From positions 1 to 43,907 of IMG/VR virus record IMGVR_UViG_3300036852_000352: a DNA stretch of 43,907 nucleotides. One strand, 5' to 3'. This stretch comes from a virus. A model generated the notes under the pieces. That model was not told where the DNA came from. It saw only the letters and a program-made list of their open reading frames with translations, and did not search any database. Each line of letters starts with the position of its first letter. The stretch's first letter is position 1. Position numbers and translations under genes: made by a program. This document shows positions 22,683-29,901 of the stretch, piece after piece.

Positions 22683-22853
22683 CTACACGCCTTGTGGATA
22701 TGTCCACCCGTCCCAGGGACAAAAAAGGACCCCGGCGGGGCCCTCGGTCAGGGTGGTGTAGTCGTTTGGGCATTCCACTGGGGTCCTGGTGGCATTCTCG
22801 CGGTCCAGTTGCCGGGCTTCGGCGACAATGTCAACCAGTGCCTGCCATGCCAT
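22683..22853 (-). CDS. Small CPND/CPWD protein
   Basis: 56-aa protein: AWQALVDIVAEARQLDREN, VECPNDYTTL, GVLFCPWDGWTYPQG. The CPND and CPWDGW pair is the mark of a small protein found near head genes in many actinophages, probably a zinc ribbon missing one cysteine per knuckle. ATG 22853 follows the holin-like stop by one base. Its coding sequence contains a hairpin plus T6 that looks like a terminator. Confidence 0.7.
   Translation of the reverse strand: MAWQALVDIVAEARQLDRENATRTPVECPNDYTTLTEGPAGVLFCPWDGWTYPQGV
22721..22743 (-). terminator. Intrinsic-terminator-like hairpin inside a gene
   Basis: On the minus strand GGGCCCC-GCC-GGGGTCC is followed at once by TTTTTT. One G-T pair, 7-bp stem. 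It lies within the coding sequence 22683-22853, about 40 codons from its start. Confidence 0.5.
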
Positions 22854-22854
22854 G

Positions 22855-23073
22855 TCAGGCCTGTCCCTTCGTAGATGCGTACCAGGTAAACCCGGTGGTC
22901 AGGAGACTGGAAACGCCCACTAGGCCCCATCTCCACTGCTCCAGGGCCCGGATCCGGTCTTCATGGTCTGGGATGGCCTTAATCTGCTCCCCAAGGCGGG
23001 CTAGCGCCTCCAGGGTGTGACGGTTCTGGGATTCGATGCTGTCGAGCTTGTCCAGGACGCGATCTTCGTTCAC
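22855..23073 (-). CDS. XhlA-like holin/membrane protein
   Basis: 72-aa protein. Coiled coil (LDKLDSIESQNRHTLEALARLGEQIKAI shown here only as LDKLDSIESQ ... LARLGEQIKAI), then RIRALEQWRW, one transmembrane helix (WGLVGVSSLLTTGFTWYAST) and a short tail. This is the arrangement of haemolysin XhlA-type membrane proteins that help phage lysis. Unusually it lies within the head genes. GTG 23073 is chosen over an upstream in-frame start; the upstream extension has no ribosome site. Confidence 0.65.
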   Translation of the reverse strand: MNEDRVLDKLDSIESQNRHTLEALARLGEQIKAIPDHEDRIRALEQWRWGLVGVSSLLTTGFTWYASTKGQA

Positions 23074-23129
23074 TGGCTCACTCCGTGTCTTCGAAGGGTG
23101 TCGCTGAGTATCGAAGATGATAGCGGTTA

Positions 23130-23732
23130 TCAACTAATTCCGTACCACTGAGACCCCCAGCCAGTATTGATGACGGTGGTCACCTGGTTCGCCAGAGTCA
23201 GCGTTGTCGGCAGGGAAGTCTGAGACGTCAACAGATTCGAGAACCGCAACAACGGCGCGGACAAGCCCGCGTTCACCGAGATGCCCGCGCCCGTCGCCTT
23301 AAAGGTAAAGCTGTTCGTCGTCCACGACCCGTTGAGCAGCAGCGCGATGAAATAAAACCCGGGCGCGGCCACAAACGGCGTAGCCAGCGGAAGCGCCTTC
23401 GGCGTAGCCCCCGAAGACAGCGAAGTCGAAATATCAGCGGAGACCGCCACTCGGTTGCCATTGACGTCGTACACGCCGATGAAGCAGTTCGACAGACTCG
23501 CGCCCGCGTCCACACCGGCCAGGCCGATCCAAATATTCGACCACGTGATGGCCCGCCGGACCTTGTACCGGACCAGCGTCACCCGCCCGGCGACACCGCC
23601 CGAGGACTGTGCGGTCACGTGCCCCGCGTCATTCGGGTCGCCCGTCCATCCCAGGAGGTTCTGGTCCTCCGGGACCGGCTTGTCGTGATGCAGCCGGTCC
23701 CTGGCCTCCGAGACCGGGTCGAGGATGCTCAC
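23130..23732 (-). CDS. Beta-rich structural accessory protein
   Basis: 200-aa protein. After a polar N-terminus (ILDPVSEARDRLHHDKPVP) it is beta-rich: RVTLVRYKVRRAITWSNIWIGLAG, FIGVYDVNGNRVAVSADIS, FVAAPGFYFIALLLNGSW and a final WGSQWYGIS. It looks like an exposed fibre tip or carbohydrate-binding sandwich. It overlaps the previous gene by 4 bp. Placement between capsid and connector suggests a head-surface protein; not proven. Confidence 0.55.
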   Translation of the reverse strand: MSILDPVSEARDRLHHDKPVPEDQNLLGWTGDPNDAGHVTAQSSGGVAGRVTLVRYKVRRAITWSNIWIGLAGVDAGASLSNCFIGVYDVNGNRVAVSADISTSLSSGATPKALPLATPFVAAPGFYFIALLLNGSWTTNSFTFKATGAGISVNAGLSAPLLRFSNLLTSQTSLPTTLTLANQVTTVINTGWGSQWYGIS

Positions 23733-24091
23733 AGGACCTCTCCGATCGCTGTACCGGCGGCCGTCACGCCACTGCCGTGGTTCATGATCAGAGTGATGGG
23801 ATTGTCCCGCGTCTGCACGGTGATCGGCCCCGTAGTCAGGGTCGCCGTCACCTGCGAACCCGTCACCGCAGTGACCCCGACAGCCGGAACGAACAGCGCC
23901 AGCTTCAGGACGACGTCACCATCCGCCCAGGAAGCCCCGCTCCCGGACACCACGATCTCCGGGAAGCTCGTAGCCGCAGAGCCGCCCACCGTAACGGCCA
24001 GGGTCGCGCACAAGCCGACCGACCCCGCCCAGATCTTGTTCGCCGGAACCGTCAGAACCGTCCCGCCCGGCGTTGTCGTGCTGTTAGCCAT
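23729..24091 (-). CDS. Beta-rich accessory protein (head decoration candidate)
   Basis: 120-aa protein opening ANSTTTPGGTVLTVPANKIWAGSVGL and continuing with strands (ATLAVTVGGSAATSF, VVLKLALFVPAVGV). Compact beta barrel size. It sits in the cassette with similar proteins at 24104 and 24671 and shares their glycine/threonine style. Structural role inferred. Confidence 0.55.
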   Translation of the reverse strand: MANSTTTPGGTVLTVPANKIWAGSVGLCATLAVTVGGSAATSFPEIVVSGSGASWADGDVVLKLALFVPAVGVTAVTGSQVTATLTTGPITVQTRDNPITLIMNHGSGVTAAGTAIGEVL

Positions 24092-24103
24092 AACCCCTCC
24101 GAT

Positions 24104-24607
24104 TCAGGAAAGCTCCACCCAGGCGATGGTGAAACTCCACCGCTGGTCGATATCTCCATCGAGCGTACGGAACAGAAAAGACTCTCCAGGCTTCAGGAGG
24201 TACGTCCCGGTCACCGAGTTCGCCTCCAGGCGCAGCGCCTGAGTGGTGGACGCGCCAGCCCCGGTAGCGAACGGCGGCGGTGCGGCGATCAACAGCTGGG
24301 AGGGCGTAACGGTCGGGCCCCCCGTCCTGATGACAGCCTTCCTCGCCGGGAAACTGGGCTGGAGGACGATCGTGTCCGACGCCGGAACCTCGGTCCCGCC
24401 GGATGTCACTCCGCCGATATGGATACGCATCGAGGCGGCCACCGCCGCAGCGCCTGCGGCGTAGGCCCCTATGTACACGAAGGGCATGACGATAGCCACG
24501 CCGCTGCCGACCGGGTTTTCGATCGTCAGAAACGTGTGAGCCGCTCCGGCCACACCAACCAGGTCGGCAGCGGCATATATGTACGCCGGGAACGGCTTGA
24601 CCGTCAC
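24104..24607 (-). CDS. Beta-rich accessory protein
   Basis: 167-aa protein with segments AHTFLTIENPVGSGVAIVMPFVYIG cut to the sense of an N-terminal strand set, GGTEVPASDTIVLQPSF and a final WSFTIAWVELS strand. GGTEVP also occurs in the 24671 product, suggesting the two are distant duplicates. GTG start. Preceded (on its strand) by a terminator. Confidence 0.55.
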   Translation of the reverse strand: MTVKPFPAYIYAAADLVGVAGAAHTFLTIENPVGSGVAIVMPFVYIGAYAAGAAAVAASMRIHIGGVTSGGTEVPASDTIVLQPSFPARKAVIRTGGPTVTPSQLLIAAPPPFATGAGASTTQALRLEANSVTGTYLLKPGESFLFRTLDGDIDQRWSFTIAWVELS

Positions 24608-24623
24608 AAGGTCCCCCTCGCAG

Positions 24624-24660
24624 GAAAGGGCCGCCGCCCATACGGACGAGCGGCCCTTTC
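24624..24660 (-). terminator. Hairpin terminator within structural operon
   Basis: 11-bp stem GAAAGGGCCGC/GCGGCCCTTTC with a 15-nt loop, between the 24671 and 24104 genes. It would dampen the downstream genes of the leftward operon. Confidence 0.75.
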
Positions 24661-24670
24661 GGTTGTCGGT

Positions 24671-25168
24671 TCAGGCGGCGACGACAGCCGCGCCGTCATC
24701 GATCGGGATGTACGTCAGAACCCAGGTGGTCGCGCCCGTGTTGTTACCGGACGCCTTCAGGTTCATGGCGCCCGCACCCACCGTGAGGCCGTCTCCGATC
24801 AGGAAACGGGGGGTGGGGGCGTACGTCACCTGCGGAACCTCGGTGCCGCCCACCTTCTGGGCGGACAGGAGGTCGGCAGCCACACCGGTGATGGTGTAGT
24901 AGGTCCCGGCCGCATCCGAGGTGCAGACGGTAGCCGCCGACAGGTCGGCCGCAGAGCCGCCCGACGGCGTGTAGGTGATGTTGAAGCTGTTCGCTGTGGC
25001 GCCCTGGACGGTCGTCACGATGCCGACGAGGGAGGTGATGCACACCTTGCCGCCGGTGACCGTGAAGAGCGCCGTAGAAGCCGTCTGCGGGTTCGTCACC
25101 GGACCCTTCGAGACGCGGGTGCCGAGAGCGATCGCGCGGAGCTCGTTGCCCTGGATGATCGTAGACAC
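24671..25168 (-). CDS. Beta-rich accessory protein
   Basis: 165-aa protein: IQGNELRAIALGTRVSK, ASTALFTVTGGKVCITSLVGIVTTVQG cut to its sense, FNITYTPSGGSAADLSAATVC, KVGGTEVPQVTYAPTPRFLIGDGL and TTWVLTYIPI. Likely a beta-sandwich capsid accessory. Shares GGTEVP with the 24104 product. GTG start. Confidence 0.55.
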   Translation of the reverse strand: MSTIIQGNELRAIALGTRVSKGPVTNPQTASTALFTVTGGKVCITSLVGIVTTVQGATANSFNITYTPSGGSAADLSAATVCTSDAAGTYYTITGVAADLLSAQKVGGTEVPQVTYAPTPRFLIGDGLTVGAGAMNLKASGNNTGATTWVLTYIPIDDGAAVVAA

Positions 25169-25169
25169 G

Positions 25170-25646
25170 TCACACCACCAGGCTCGACTTGAGGTTCTGC
25201 GGCTTCCGCTGGACGTGCAGGTCGTGGATGATCGCGAGACACAGACCGGTGTCCACGGTCACCTGGACCTGGTCGTAACCGTCCGAGAGCTGCTCGGCCC
25301 GCACGGTGAAGACCCCGGTGTCGTTGGTGGTCTCGTCCGACAGGTCGAAGGTGTTGTCCGCGAAGTCGGCGGCGCCGTTCTCCAGCCACGTACCGCCGAC
25401 GTCAGGGCCCGTGTAGGCGCGGGACTCGCCGTTCGAGCCGACGACCCCCGAGACGGTGAAGATGTTCAGGTCGATCTCGGAGTTGACCCCGGTGGAGTCA
25501 GTCTGAGTGACGGTGGCGATGGCCGCACCGGTGCCCGCGTCCCCGAAGACGAAGCTGACGGCGCCAGCCGACGTCAGGGGGATGTTGAGCCCGGAAGCCG
25601 TCTTGATCACATTGAAGACGCGGCCGAGGCCGTCTCCGCTTGCCAT
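25170..25646 (-). CDS. Structural protein following the major capsid gene
   Basis: 158-aa beta-rich protein: VFNVIKTASGLNIPLTSAGAVSFVF cut to its sense, TVTQTDSTGVNSEIDLNIFTVSG, WLENGAADFADNTFDLSDET, GYDQVQVTVDTGLCLAIIHDLHV. First gene after the capsid gene, where decoration or minor head proteins are usual. ATG start with a weak ribosome site. Confidence 0.6.
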   Translation of the reverse strand: MASGDGLGRVFNVIKTASGLNIPLTSAGAVSFVFGDAGTGAAIATVTQTDSTGVNSEIDLNIFTVSGVVGSNGESRAYTGPDVGGTWLENGAADFADNTFDLSDETTNDTGVFTVRAEQLSDGYDQVQVTVDTGLCLAIIHDLHVQRKPQNLKSSLVV

Positions 25647-25691
25647 TTCGTTCTCCTAGTCTCCGAGGGGGTTTCAATGCCCTCGGGGTGG

Positions 25692-25723
25692 CCCCGGCCG
25701 GGGGGTTCATTGCCCGGCCGGGG
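25692..25723 (-). terminator. Hairpin after the major capsid gene
   Basis: 11-bp stem CCCCGGCCGGG/CCCGGCCGGGG, 10-nt loop, just after the capsid stop on the leftward strand. Partial termination here would raise capsid mRNA relative to downstream genes. Confidence 0.8.
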
Positions 25724-25731
25724 GTTGATCA

Positions 25732-27084
25732 TCAGGCCCGCTCGGCCAGCGAGATGAACGGGCTGAGAGTGTCGCCGCCATTACGGGGCGTCAGTGCCGA
25801 CTGAAGCCACGGCCGCCCGTCCAGACGCTCAACGAACTTGAAGCTCGTCTCACCATTCTGGAAGCGGAAGTGCTCCGAGGAGGCCACCGTCATCGCCTGA
25901 CGGTCGCCCACCAGGTAGTACGAGAAGTCGATGAAGTTGACGTCGCTCTCGTTGCCGAGGGCGGGCACCTTCTCCGAGATGATGACCGGACGGCCCAGGA
26001 TGGTCGCCGGAGGCCCCTGGACGCCGTTGTTCAGCCAGATCGGGCCACCGCCAGTACCCACCGAAAGCGCCATCGTGGCGAGTTCCGAGAAGGTGTTCGG
26101 GGAGACGACCCAGACGGCCGTGCTCAGGGACTGGGGCAGCATGCGGGAGAACATCTTGACGATGTTCTCCCAGACGATGGTGTCCGCAGCCTGGCCGGAC
26201 TCCTTCGCGACGGTCACGCGGGCGGCGTTGGCGTCGGTGAGGATGCCCAGGGGCTGACCGGCGCCAGAGCCGTTGAGGAACGCGACGTCGGCGAAGTACG
26301 CCAGCGCCTGCGGGAACGTCGAGCGGATGAACGCCTCGAAGGAGACCGCCGAGTCGGCGATCAGCTCGTTCGGGACGTTCGCGAACGCCGTGAGCTTCCA
26401 AGCCTCCAGCGCCATCCGCCCGAAGGAAGCGGCGACGTCGGTCATGGTGCCGGACTCCGGCGTCCAGTAGCCCTGTACCCCGCCGAAGACGTTGCTGGCG
26501 TGGCTGGTGTCATCGATGTACGGGTAGATGACCCGGGAAGTCTCCATGGGGACGATCCGGGCACGCGGCCGGACGACGGAGTTCTCCAGGGACAGGCTGA
26601 GCAGCTCCGCGCGGAAAGCCTCCGGGACGAGGAAACCGCCGGAAGCGGGCTCGCCGGAGGATGCGGCGGCGTTGCGCAGGCGCTCACGGCGCTCGTGCAG
26701 CTCGGGCGTCATGAACGCCTTCGGGCTGACGTCGACAAGGAACTGTGCGAGGGTCTCGCCGTGCTCCTCCGCCGAGTACTTCGCACCCAGGGCCTTCGGC
26801 TGGAAGTGCTTGCTGGCCGTGGTCGTGGCCGCATTGACGCCGCCGCGCTTCAGGGCCGCAAGGCCCTTGGTGTCCTCGTTCTCACGAAGGTAGTCAGCCA
26901 GGACGCGCTGCGTTTCCTCCTTGATCTGGCGGCCCATGGCCTCGTCCGTGTCGTTGACGTGCTTGGCGTACGCCTTCACGACATCCGGGAACTGACCCTC
27001 GGTCATCAGGTTCTGGACCTTGGCACCGTCGGACAGCAGCTCTTCGAGCTCGGCCTGTGCGGTGGGGATTGCGATCTTAGCCAC
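25732..27084 (-). CDS. Major capsid protein (HK97 fold)
   Basis: 450-aa protein. The N-terminal ~150 residues are a helical, charged scaffold-like arm (AELEELLSDGAKVQNLM, ERRERLRNAAASSGEP). The HK97 core follows: SGGFLVPEAFRAELLSLSLENS shown as SGGFLVPEAFRAELLS, RIVPMETSRVIYP, WTPESGTMTDVAASFG, SVSFEAFIRSTF-like region, ALAYFADVAFLNGSGAGQPLGIL (A-loop region, 20 residues or fewer here: FLNGSGAGQPLGIL), GRPVIISEKVPALG and VERLDGRPWLQSAL. The end of the arm probably is cut by the ClpP-type protease encoded upstream. GTG start, GGAGGGAA upstream. Confidence 0.93.
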   Translation of the reverse strand: MAKIAIPTAQAELEELLSDGAKVQNLMTEGQFPDVVKAYAKHVNDTDEAMGRQIKEETQRVLADYLRENEDTKGLAALKRGGVNAATTTASKHFQPKALGAKYSAEEHGETLAQFLVDVSPKAFMTPELHERRERLRNAAASSGEPASGGFLVPEAFRAELLSLSLENSVVRPRARIVPMETSRVIYPYIDDTSHASNVFGGVQGYWTPESGTMTDVAASFGRMALEAWKLTAFANVPNELIADSAVSFEAFIRSTFPQALAYFADVAFLNGSGAGQPLGILTDANAARVTVAKESGQAADTIVWENIVKMFSRMLPQSLSTAVWVVSPNTFSELATMALSVGTGGGPIWLNNGVQGPPATILGRPVIISEKVPALGNESDVNFIDFSYYLVGDRQAMTVASSEHFRFQNGETSFKFVERLDGRPWLQSALTPRNGGDTLSPFISLAERA

Positions 27085-28153
27085 GGATTCCCTCCTTAAG
27101 AGAGCTCTGGAAAGCTGCGAAGTCCCATTTGAACTCCGGCTCCGCCTTCGGTTCTTCCTTCGGCTCGATGACCGAGCCTTCGTTCTTGAGATCGAGCACC
27201 TCGGGGCCGTGTTCGCCCTTCAGCTCCGTCCTCGCCGGTCCGGGCGCTTCGGCCCGGCCGGAGTACTTGTAGACCGAGAGGTCGAACGCTTCGGGCGCCG
27301 ACGGAATGGGGCGCCTTCCTTCGATCTCGTCGGCGAGACCCGCCGCGAGGGCTTCCTCCGCGTTGTACCAGGTCTCTTCGCGCATCCGGTCCCGCCAGAC
27401 GGAAGCTTCGCCTCCGGCGCGGTCGGCGTACACGGAAGCGATGTTGTTGCTGACCCGGTCGAGCATGTCGGCCGTCTTGCGCATGGTCGCCGCGTCGCCG
27501 GATGCGAAGGTGAAGCCCTCGTGGATCATGATGGAGGACTTGGCGCCCATGATGACGCGGTCCCCGGCCATCGCGATCACCGAGGCGATCGAAGCGGCCA
27601 GGCCGTTGATCTTCACGACGATTTCCGCCGGGTGATCCAGGAGCGCCTGATAGATGGCGATCCCATCGAAGACGTCCCCGCCGGGGGAGTTCATGTTGAT
27701 GATCAGCTGATCGGAGGCGGCCAGCATCGAGAGATCCTTGACGAACGCGTTCGAAGCCGTCCCCCAGTAGCCGATCTCGTCGTAGATGTAGATCTCCGGC
27801 GTCGCCCCGGCGGAGTTCTGGACGCGGTACCAGTCCGTCTGCCCCTTCTCAAGCCGGGACAGCGGGCGGGTCACCTTCAGGTTCTCAAGCCGGTCAGCGG
27901 CGATCTCTATGCCGAACTTCTTCGCCGCCCTCTTGATCCGGGACTTGATCTTCGACAGCTGCTCCGGGGTGTACTTCGCGGCGTTGTCCTCTTGGTTGAT
28001 GTACGACCAAGCCGCGCGTACGTGCTCCTCGGTGTCGATCGGGTAGCGCTTCTTCCCGTCTTCCTGGTAGCCGGGATCGGCGTACTCCACGTCGCCGTAC
28101 GGCTCGTCCGGGTCGCCCTGCGCCCACAGACGGGGGAGCGTTCGCCTGCTCAT
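27077..28153 (-). CDS. ClpP-type capsid maturation protease
   Basis: 358-aa protein. Residues ~35-85 (KRYPIDTEEHVRAAWSYINQ, then KSRIKRAAKKFGIE) form the helical DUF6582-like lead. Residues ~120-290 are an S14/ClpP-like serine protease: NMNSPGGDVFDGIAIYQAL, catalytic S188 in GLAASIAS and H211 in IMIHEG. A charged tail follows (PKEEPKAEPEFKWDF). It would process the capsid protein and scaffold during head maturation. ATGA overlap with the portal stop and overlap with the capsid start give tight coupling. Confidence 0.92.
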   Translation of the reverse strand: MSRRTLPRLWAQGDPDEPYGDVEYADPGYQEDGKKRYPIDTEEHVRAAWSYINQEDNAAKYTPEQLSKIKSRIKRAAKKFGIEIAADRLENLKVTRPLSRLEKGQTDWYRVQNSAGATPEIYIYDEIGYWGTASNAFVKDLSMLAASDQLIINMNSPGGDVFDGIAIYQALLDHPAEIVVKINGLAASIASVIAMAGDRVIMGAKSSIMIHEGFTFASGDAATMRKTADMLDRVSNNIASVYADRAGGEASVWRDRMREETWYNAEEALAAGLADEIEGRRPIPSAPEAFDLSVYKYSGRAEAPGPARTELKGEHGPEVLDLKNEGSVIEPKEEPKAEPEFKWDFAAFQSSLKEGIRG

Positions 28154-29490
28154 TCGTTCGCCTCCCTCGCCGGATTCGGCTTCTTGGGTTCTTGGTTGGG
28201 GTTGTAACCTTTGTCGCCCACCTGGGACTCCCGTGGCGTGGTAGCCGCCTTGTGAGCCTCTTCGGCCATCGCGAGACGGCGTTCGTCGCGCTTCATGGGC
28301 GGCAGTCCCACGATCCTGAGGGCGTCATCCCAGTCGGCCCCGGCCTCCACGATCAGCTTGAGGGCCTGAGCCTTGGTGATGCGGTCCTGGGAGTCGGCTT
28401 CGCGGTCCTCGGGTACCGGATCATCGAAGTCGAACTCCAGGCCGTTTTTGGCGGCCTCGCCGAACAGGGGCAGCAGGTAGTTGTTCAGAGCGTACTTGAT
28501 CTTGTTGAGGCGGGGCCTCATCAGGTACCGCCCGAACATGCGTTCGTTCGCGTCAGCGACAGCCTTATTGACATCCTCGGTAGCGCCGGTCATCCCCTTC
28601 GGATAGCCGAAAGCCTCCCGGATATCCTCCCGGGAAAGCTCGGACAGCTCGGGGAATGCCATGTCCTTCATCGAGAACTTGCGCTCAACCCACTTGCCCT
28701 GTTCCAGGATCGCCACACGGTGGGCGTTCGCCACGCCCTGGTGCTGTTCCCGCCACCGCTGCGTCAGCTCGCGGAACTCGTCGTCGTCCAGGCGGTCTTC
28801 GATCTCGATGATGCCGCCGGGTTCCGCAGAGTTCAGGAAGAAGTTGCGGTTGTACTCCGCCGCCAGCCGGTTCGAGTCCAGCTTCAGCGTCAAAGCCTGC
28901 ATCGGGCCCAGGCCACGGTAGATGTCCAGCGGATTCGGGTGCCGCCCCTGGATGACGATGTCCTTCGTCAGCGGGACCTGCTCGCCGTCCGGGCCGACGT
29001 AGATGTAGCCGGTCAGGGCGTCGTATTCGTCGGTGACGATCCTGACCCGGTCGGGGCGCATCGGCCACAGCTCTATCGGCCCGGCCGCCCGGATCGACCC
29101 GAAGGCGCACACCCACCAGAACTCTCCGGTGGTGTCGTAGTGCTGCGTGGATGTCTCCGCGAACTCCATCCAGTCCATCAGCGGGTTCGGCTGGCGGAGC
29201 AGGGTCAGGGCGGCGTGCCTGGTCACCTCGGTCCGCTGTTCGACTTCGCGGTACACGGGGCTGGCGTCGGTGCGCTTGCGGTAGAGATGCCACTGAACCT
29301 GCGCGGTGGACTCGGCGAGGCGGGAGATGATCCCGAACGCCGTGCCGACTTCGCCGTACTGTTCCATTCCCCGGCGCATGTTGTCGGCGGAGGTTTTGCG
29401 GCCGGAACCGGAGACGGTGAAGACGTCGCGCTCAGTCTTCGGCGCGAGGGGGACGGGTGAGCGGTTGAAGACGTTGCGGATGACGCTCAA
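28150..29490 (-). CDS. Portal protein
   Basis: 446-aa protein of the HK97 gp3/phage portal family, the dodecameric ring at the head vertex. Hallmarks: FGIISRLAESTAQVQWHLYR, LLRQPNPLMDWMEF, WWVCAFGSIRAAGPIELWPM, MQALTLKLDSNRLAAEYNRN and REAFGYPKGMTGATEDV. TTG 29490 is taken as start because AAGGAG lies 8-9 bp upstream; the longer frame from 29703 overlaps a membrane protein gene. Sequence ends in a polar tail. Confidence 0.93.
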   Translation of the reverse strand: MSVIRNVFNRSPVPLAPKTERDVFTVSGSGRKTSADNMRRGMEQYGEVGTAFGIISRLAESTAQVQWHLYRKRTDASPVYREVEQRTEVTRHAALTLLRQPNPLMDWMEFAETSTQHYDTTGEFWWVCAFGSIRAAGPIELWPMRPDRVRIVTDEYDALTGYIYVGPDGEQVPLTKDIVIQGRHPNPLDIYRGLGPMQALTLKLDSNRLAAEYNRNFFLNSAEPGGIIEIEDRLDDDEFRELTQRWREQHQGVANAHRVAILEQGKWVERKFSMKDMAFPELSELSREDIREAFGYPKGMTGATEDVNKAVADANERMFGRYLMRPRLNKIKYALNNYLLPLFGEAAKNGLEFDFDDPVPEDREADSQDRITKAQALKLIVEAGADWDDALRIVGLPPMKRDERRLAMAEEAHKAATTPRESQVGDKGYNPNQEPKKPNPAREANE

Positions 29491-29741
29491 CGCTTGTTCT
29501 CCTTGTCCCGCTCGTGGCTCCACTGGAGCACCCAGACCAGCACGCCGCCTACTACGAGTCCAGCCGGATGGTACACGGAGTAAACCCCCAGCGAGATCAG
29601 TGTAGCCCCTAGCATAGAGATGGCAAGAGTCAAGAGGGTCAGGGCTATCGTTTTCAAGGTCACCCCGGCCGACCGCCTTCGATCTGCGGTCCTGCGCCAC
29701 CACTGAACCCGACGGGGCAAGGGTTCAAGATCGCGGGACAT
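29487..29741 (-). CDS. Membrane protein upstream of portal
   Basis: 84-aa protein. Basic N-terminus (RRVQWWRRTADRRRS) then two transmembrane helices (TIALTLLTLAISMLGATLIS and AGLVVGGVLVWVLQW) and a charged tail (HERDKENKR). Small two-helix proteins often lie next to portal genes in Streptomyces phages. Topology suggests N-in/C-in; a superinfection-exclusion or holin-type role is possible but unproven. Overlaps the portal start by 4 bp. Confidence 0.65.
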   Translation of the reverse strand: MSRDLEPLPRRVQWWRRTADRRRSAGVTLKTIALTLLTLAISMLGATLISLGVYSVYHPAGLVVGGVLVWVLQWSHERDKENKR

Positions 29742-29892
29742 CGTCAGCCCCCTCATGGCACCGACACACACACGGAGCCGCACAGAACTTGCACTGCGCC
29801 GGACGCTTGACTCCGGACAGGCCGGTGTCACACCGGCAGTACTCATGCTCCCCGTGAAGGCATCCGGTGGACAGGTAGACGTGGCTTTCCAC
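29725..29892 (-). CDS. Small Cys-rich protein
   Basis: 55-aa protein with CLHGEHEYCRCDTG, GVKRPAQCKFCAAPCVCRCH. Eight cysteines and several histidines indicate one or two zinc knuckles; the CLHG/KRPA/CKFC-x2-PC-x-C pattern is shared by small proteins next to terminase genes in Streptomyces phages. GTG with GAGGAG upstream. Too small to appear prominently but well supported. Confidence 0.7.
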   Translation of the reverse strand: MESHVYLSTGCLHGEHEYCRCDTGLSGVKRPAQCKFCAAPCVCRCHEGADDVPRS

Positions 29893-29901
29893 TTCAGCTC
29901 C

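Noticed and set aside
25870-27099. Plus-strand frame of about 400 codons opposite the capsid gene
   Set aside because: The capsid protein is unambiguous on the other strand; this frame lacks a ribosome site and any domain.
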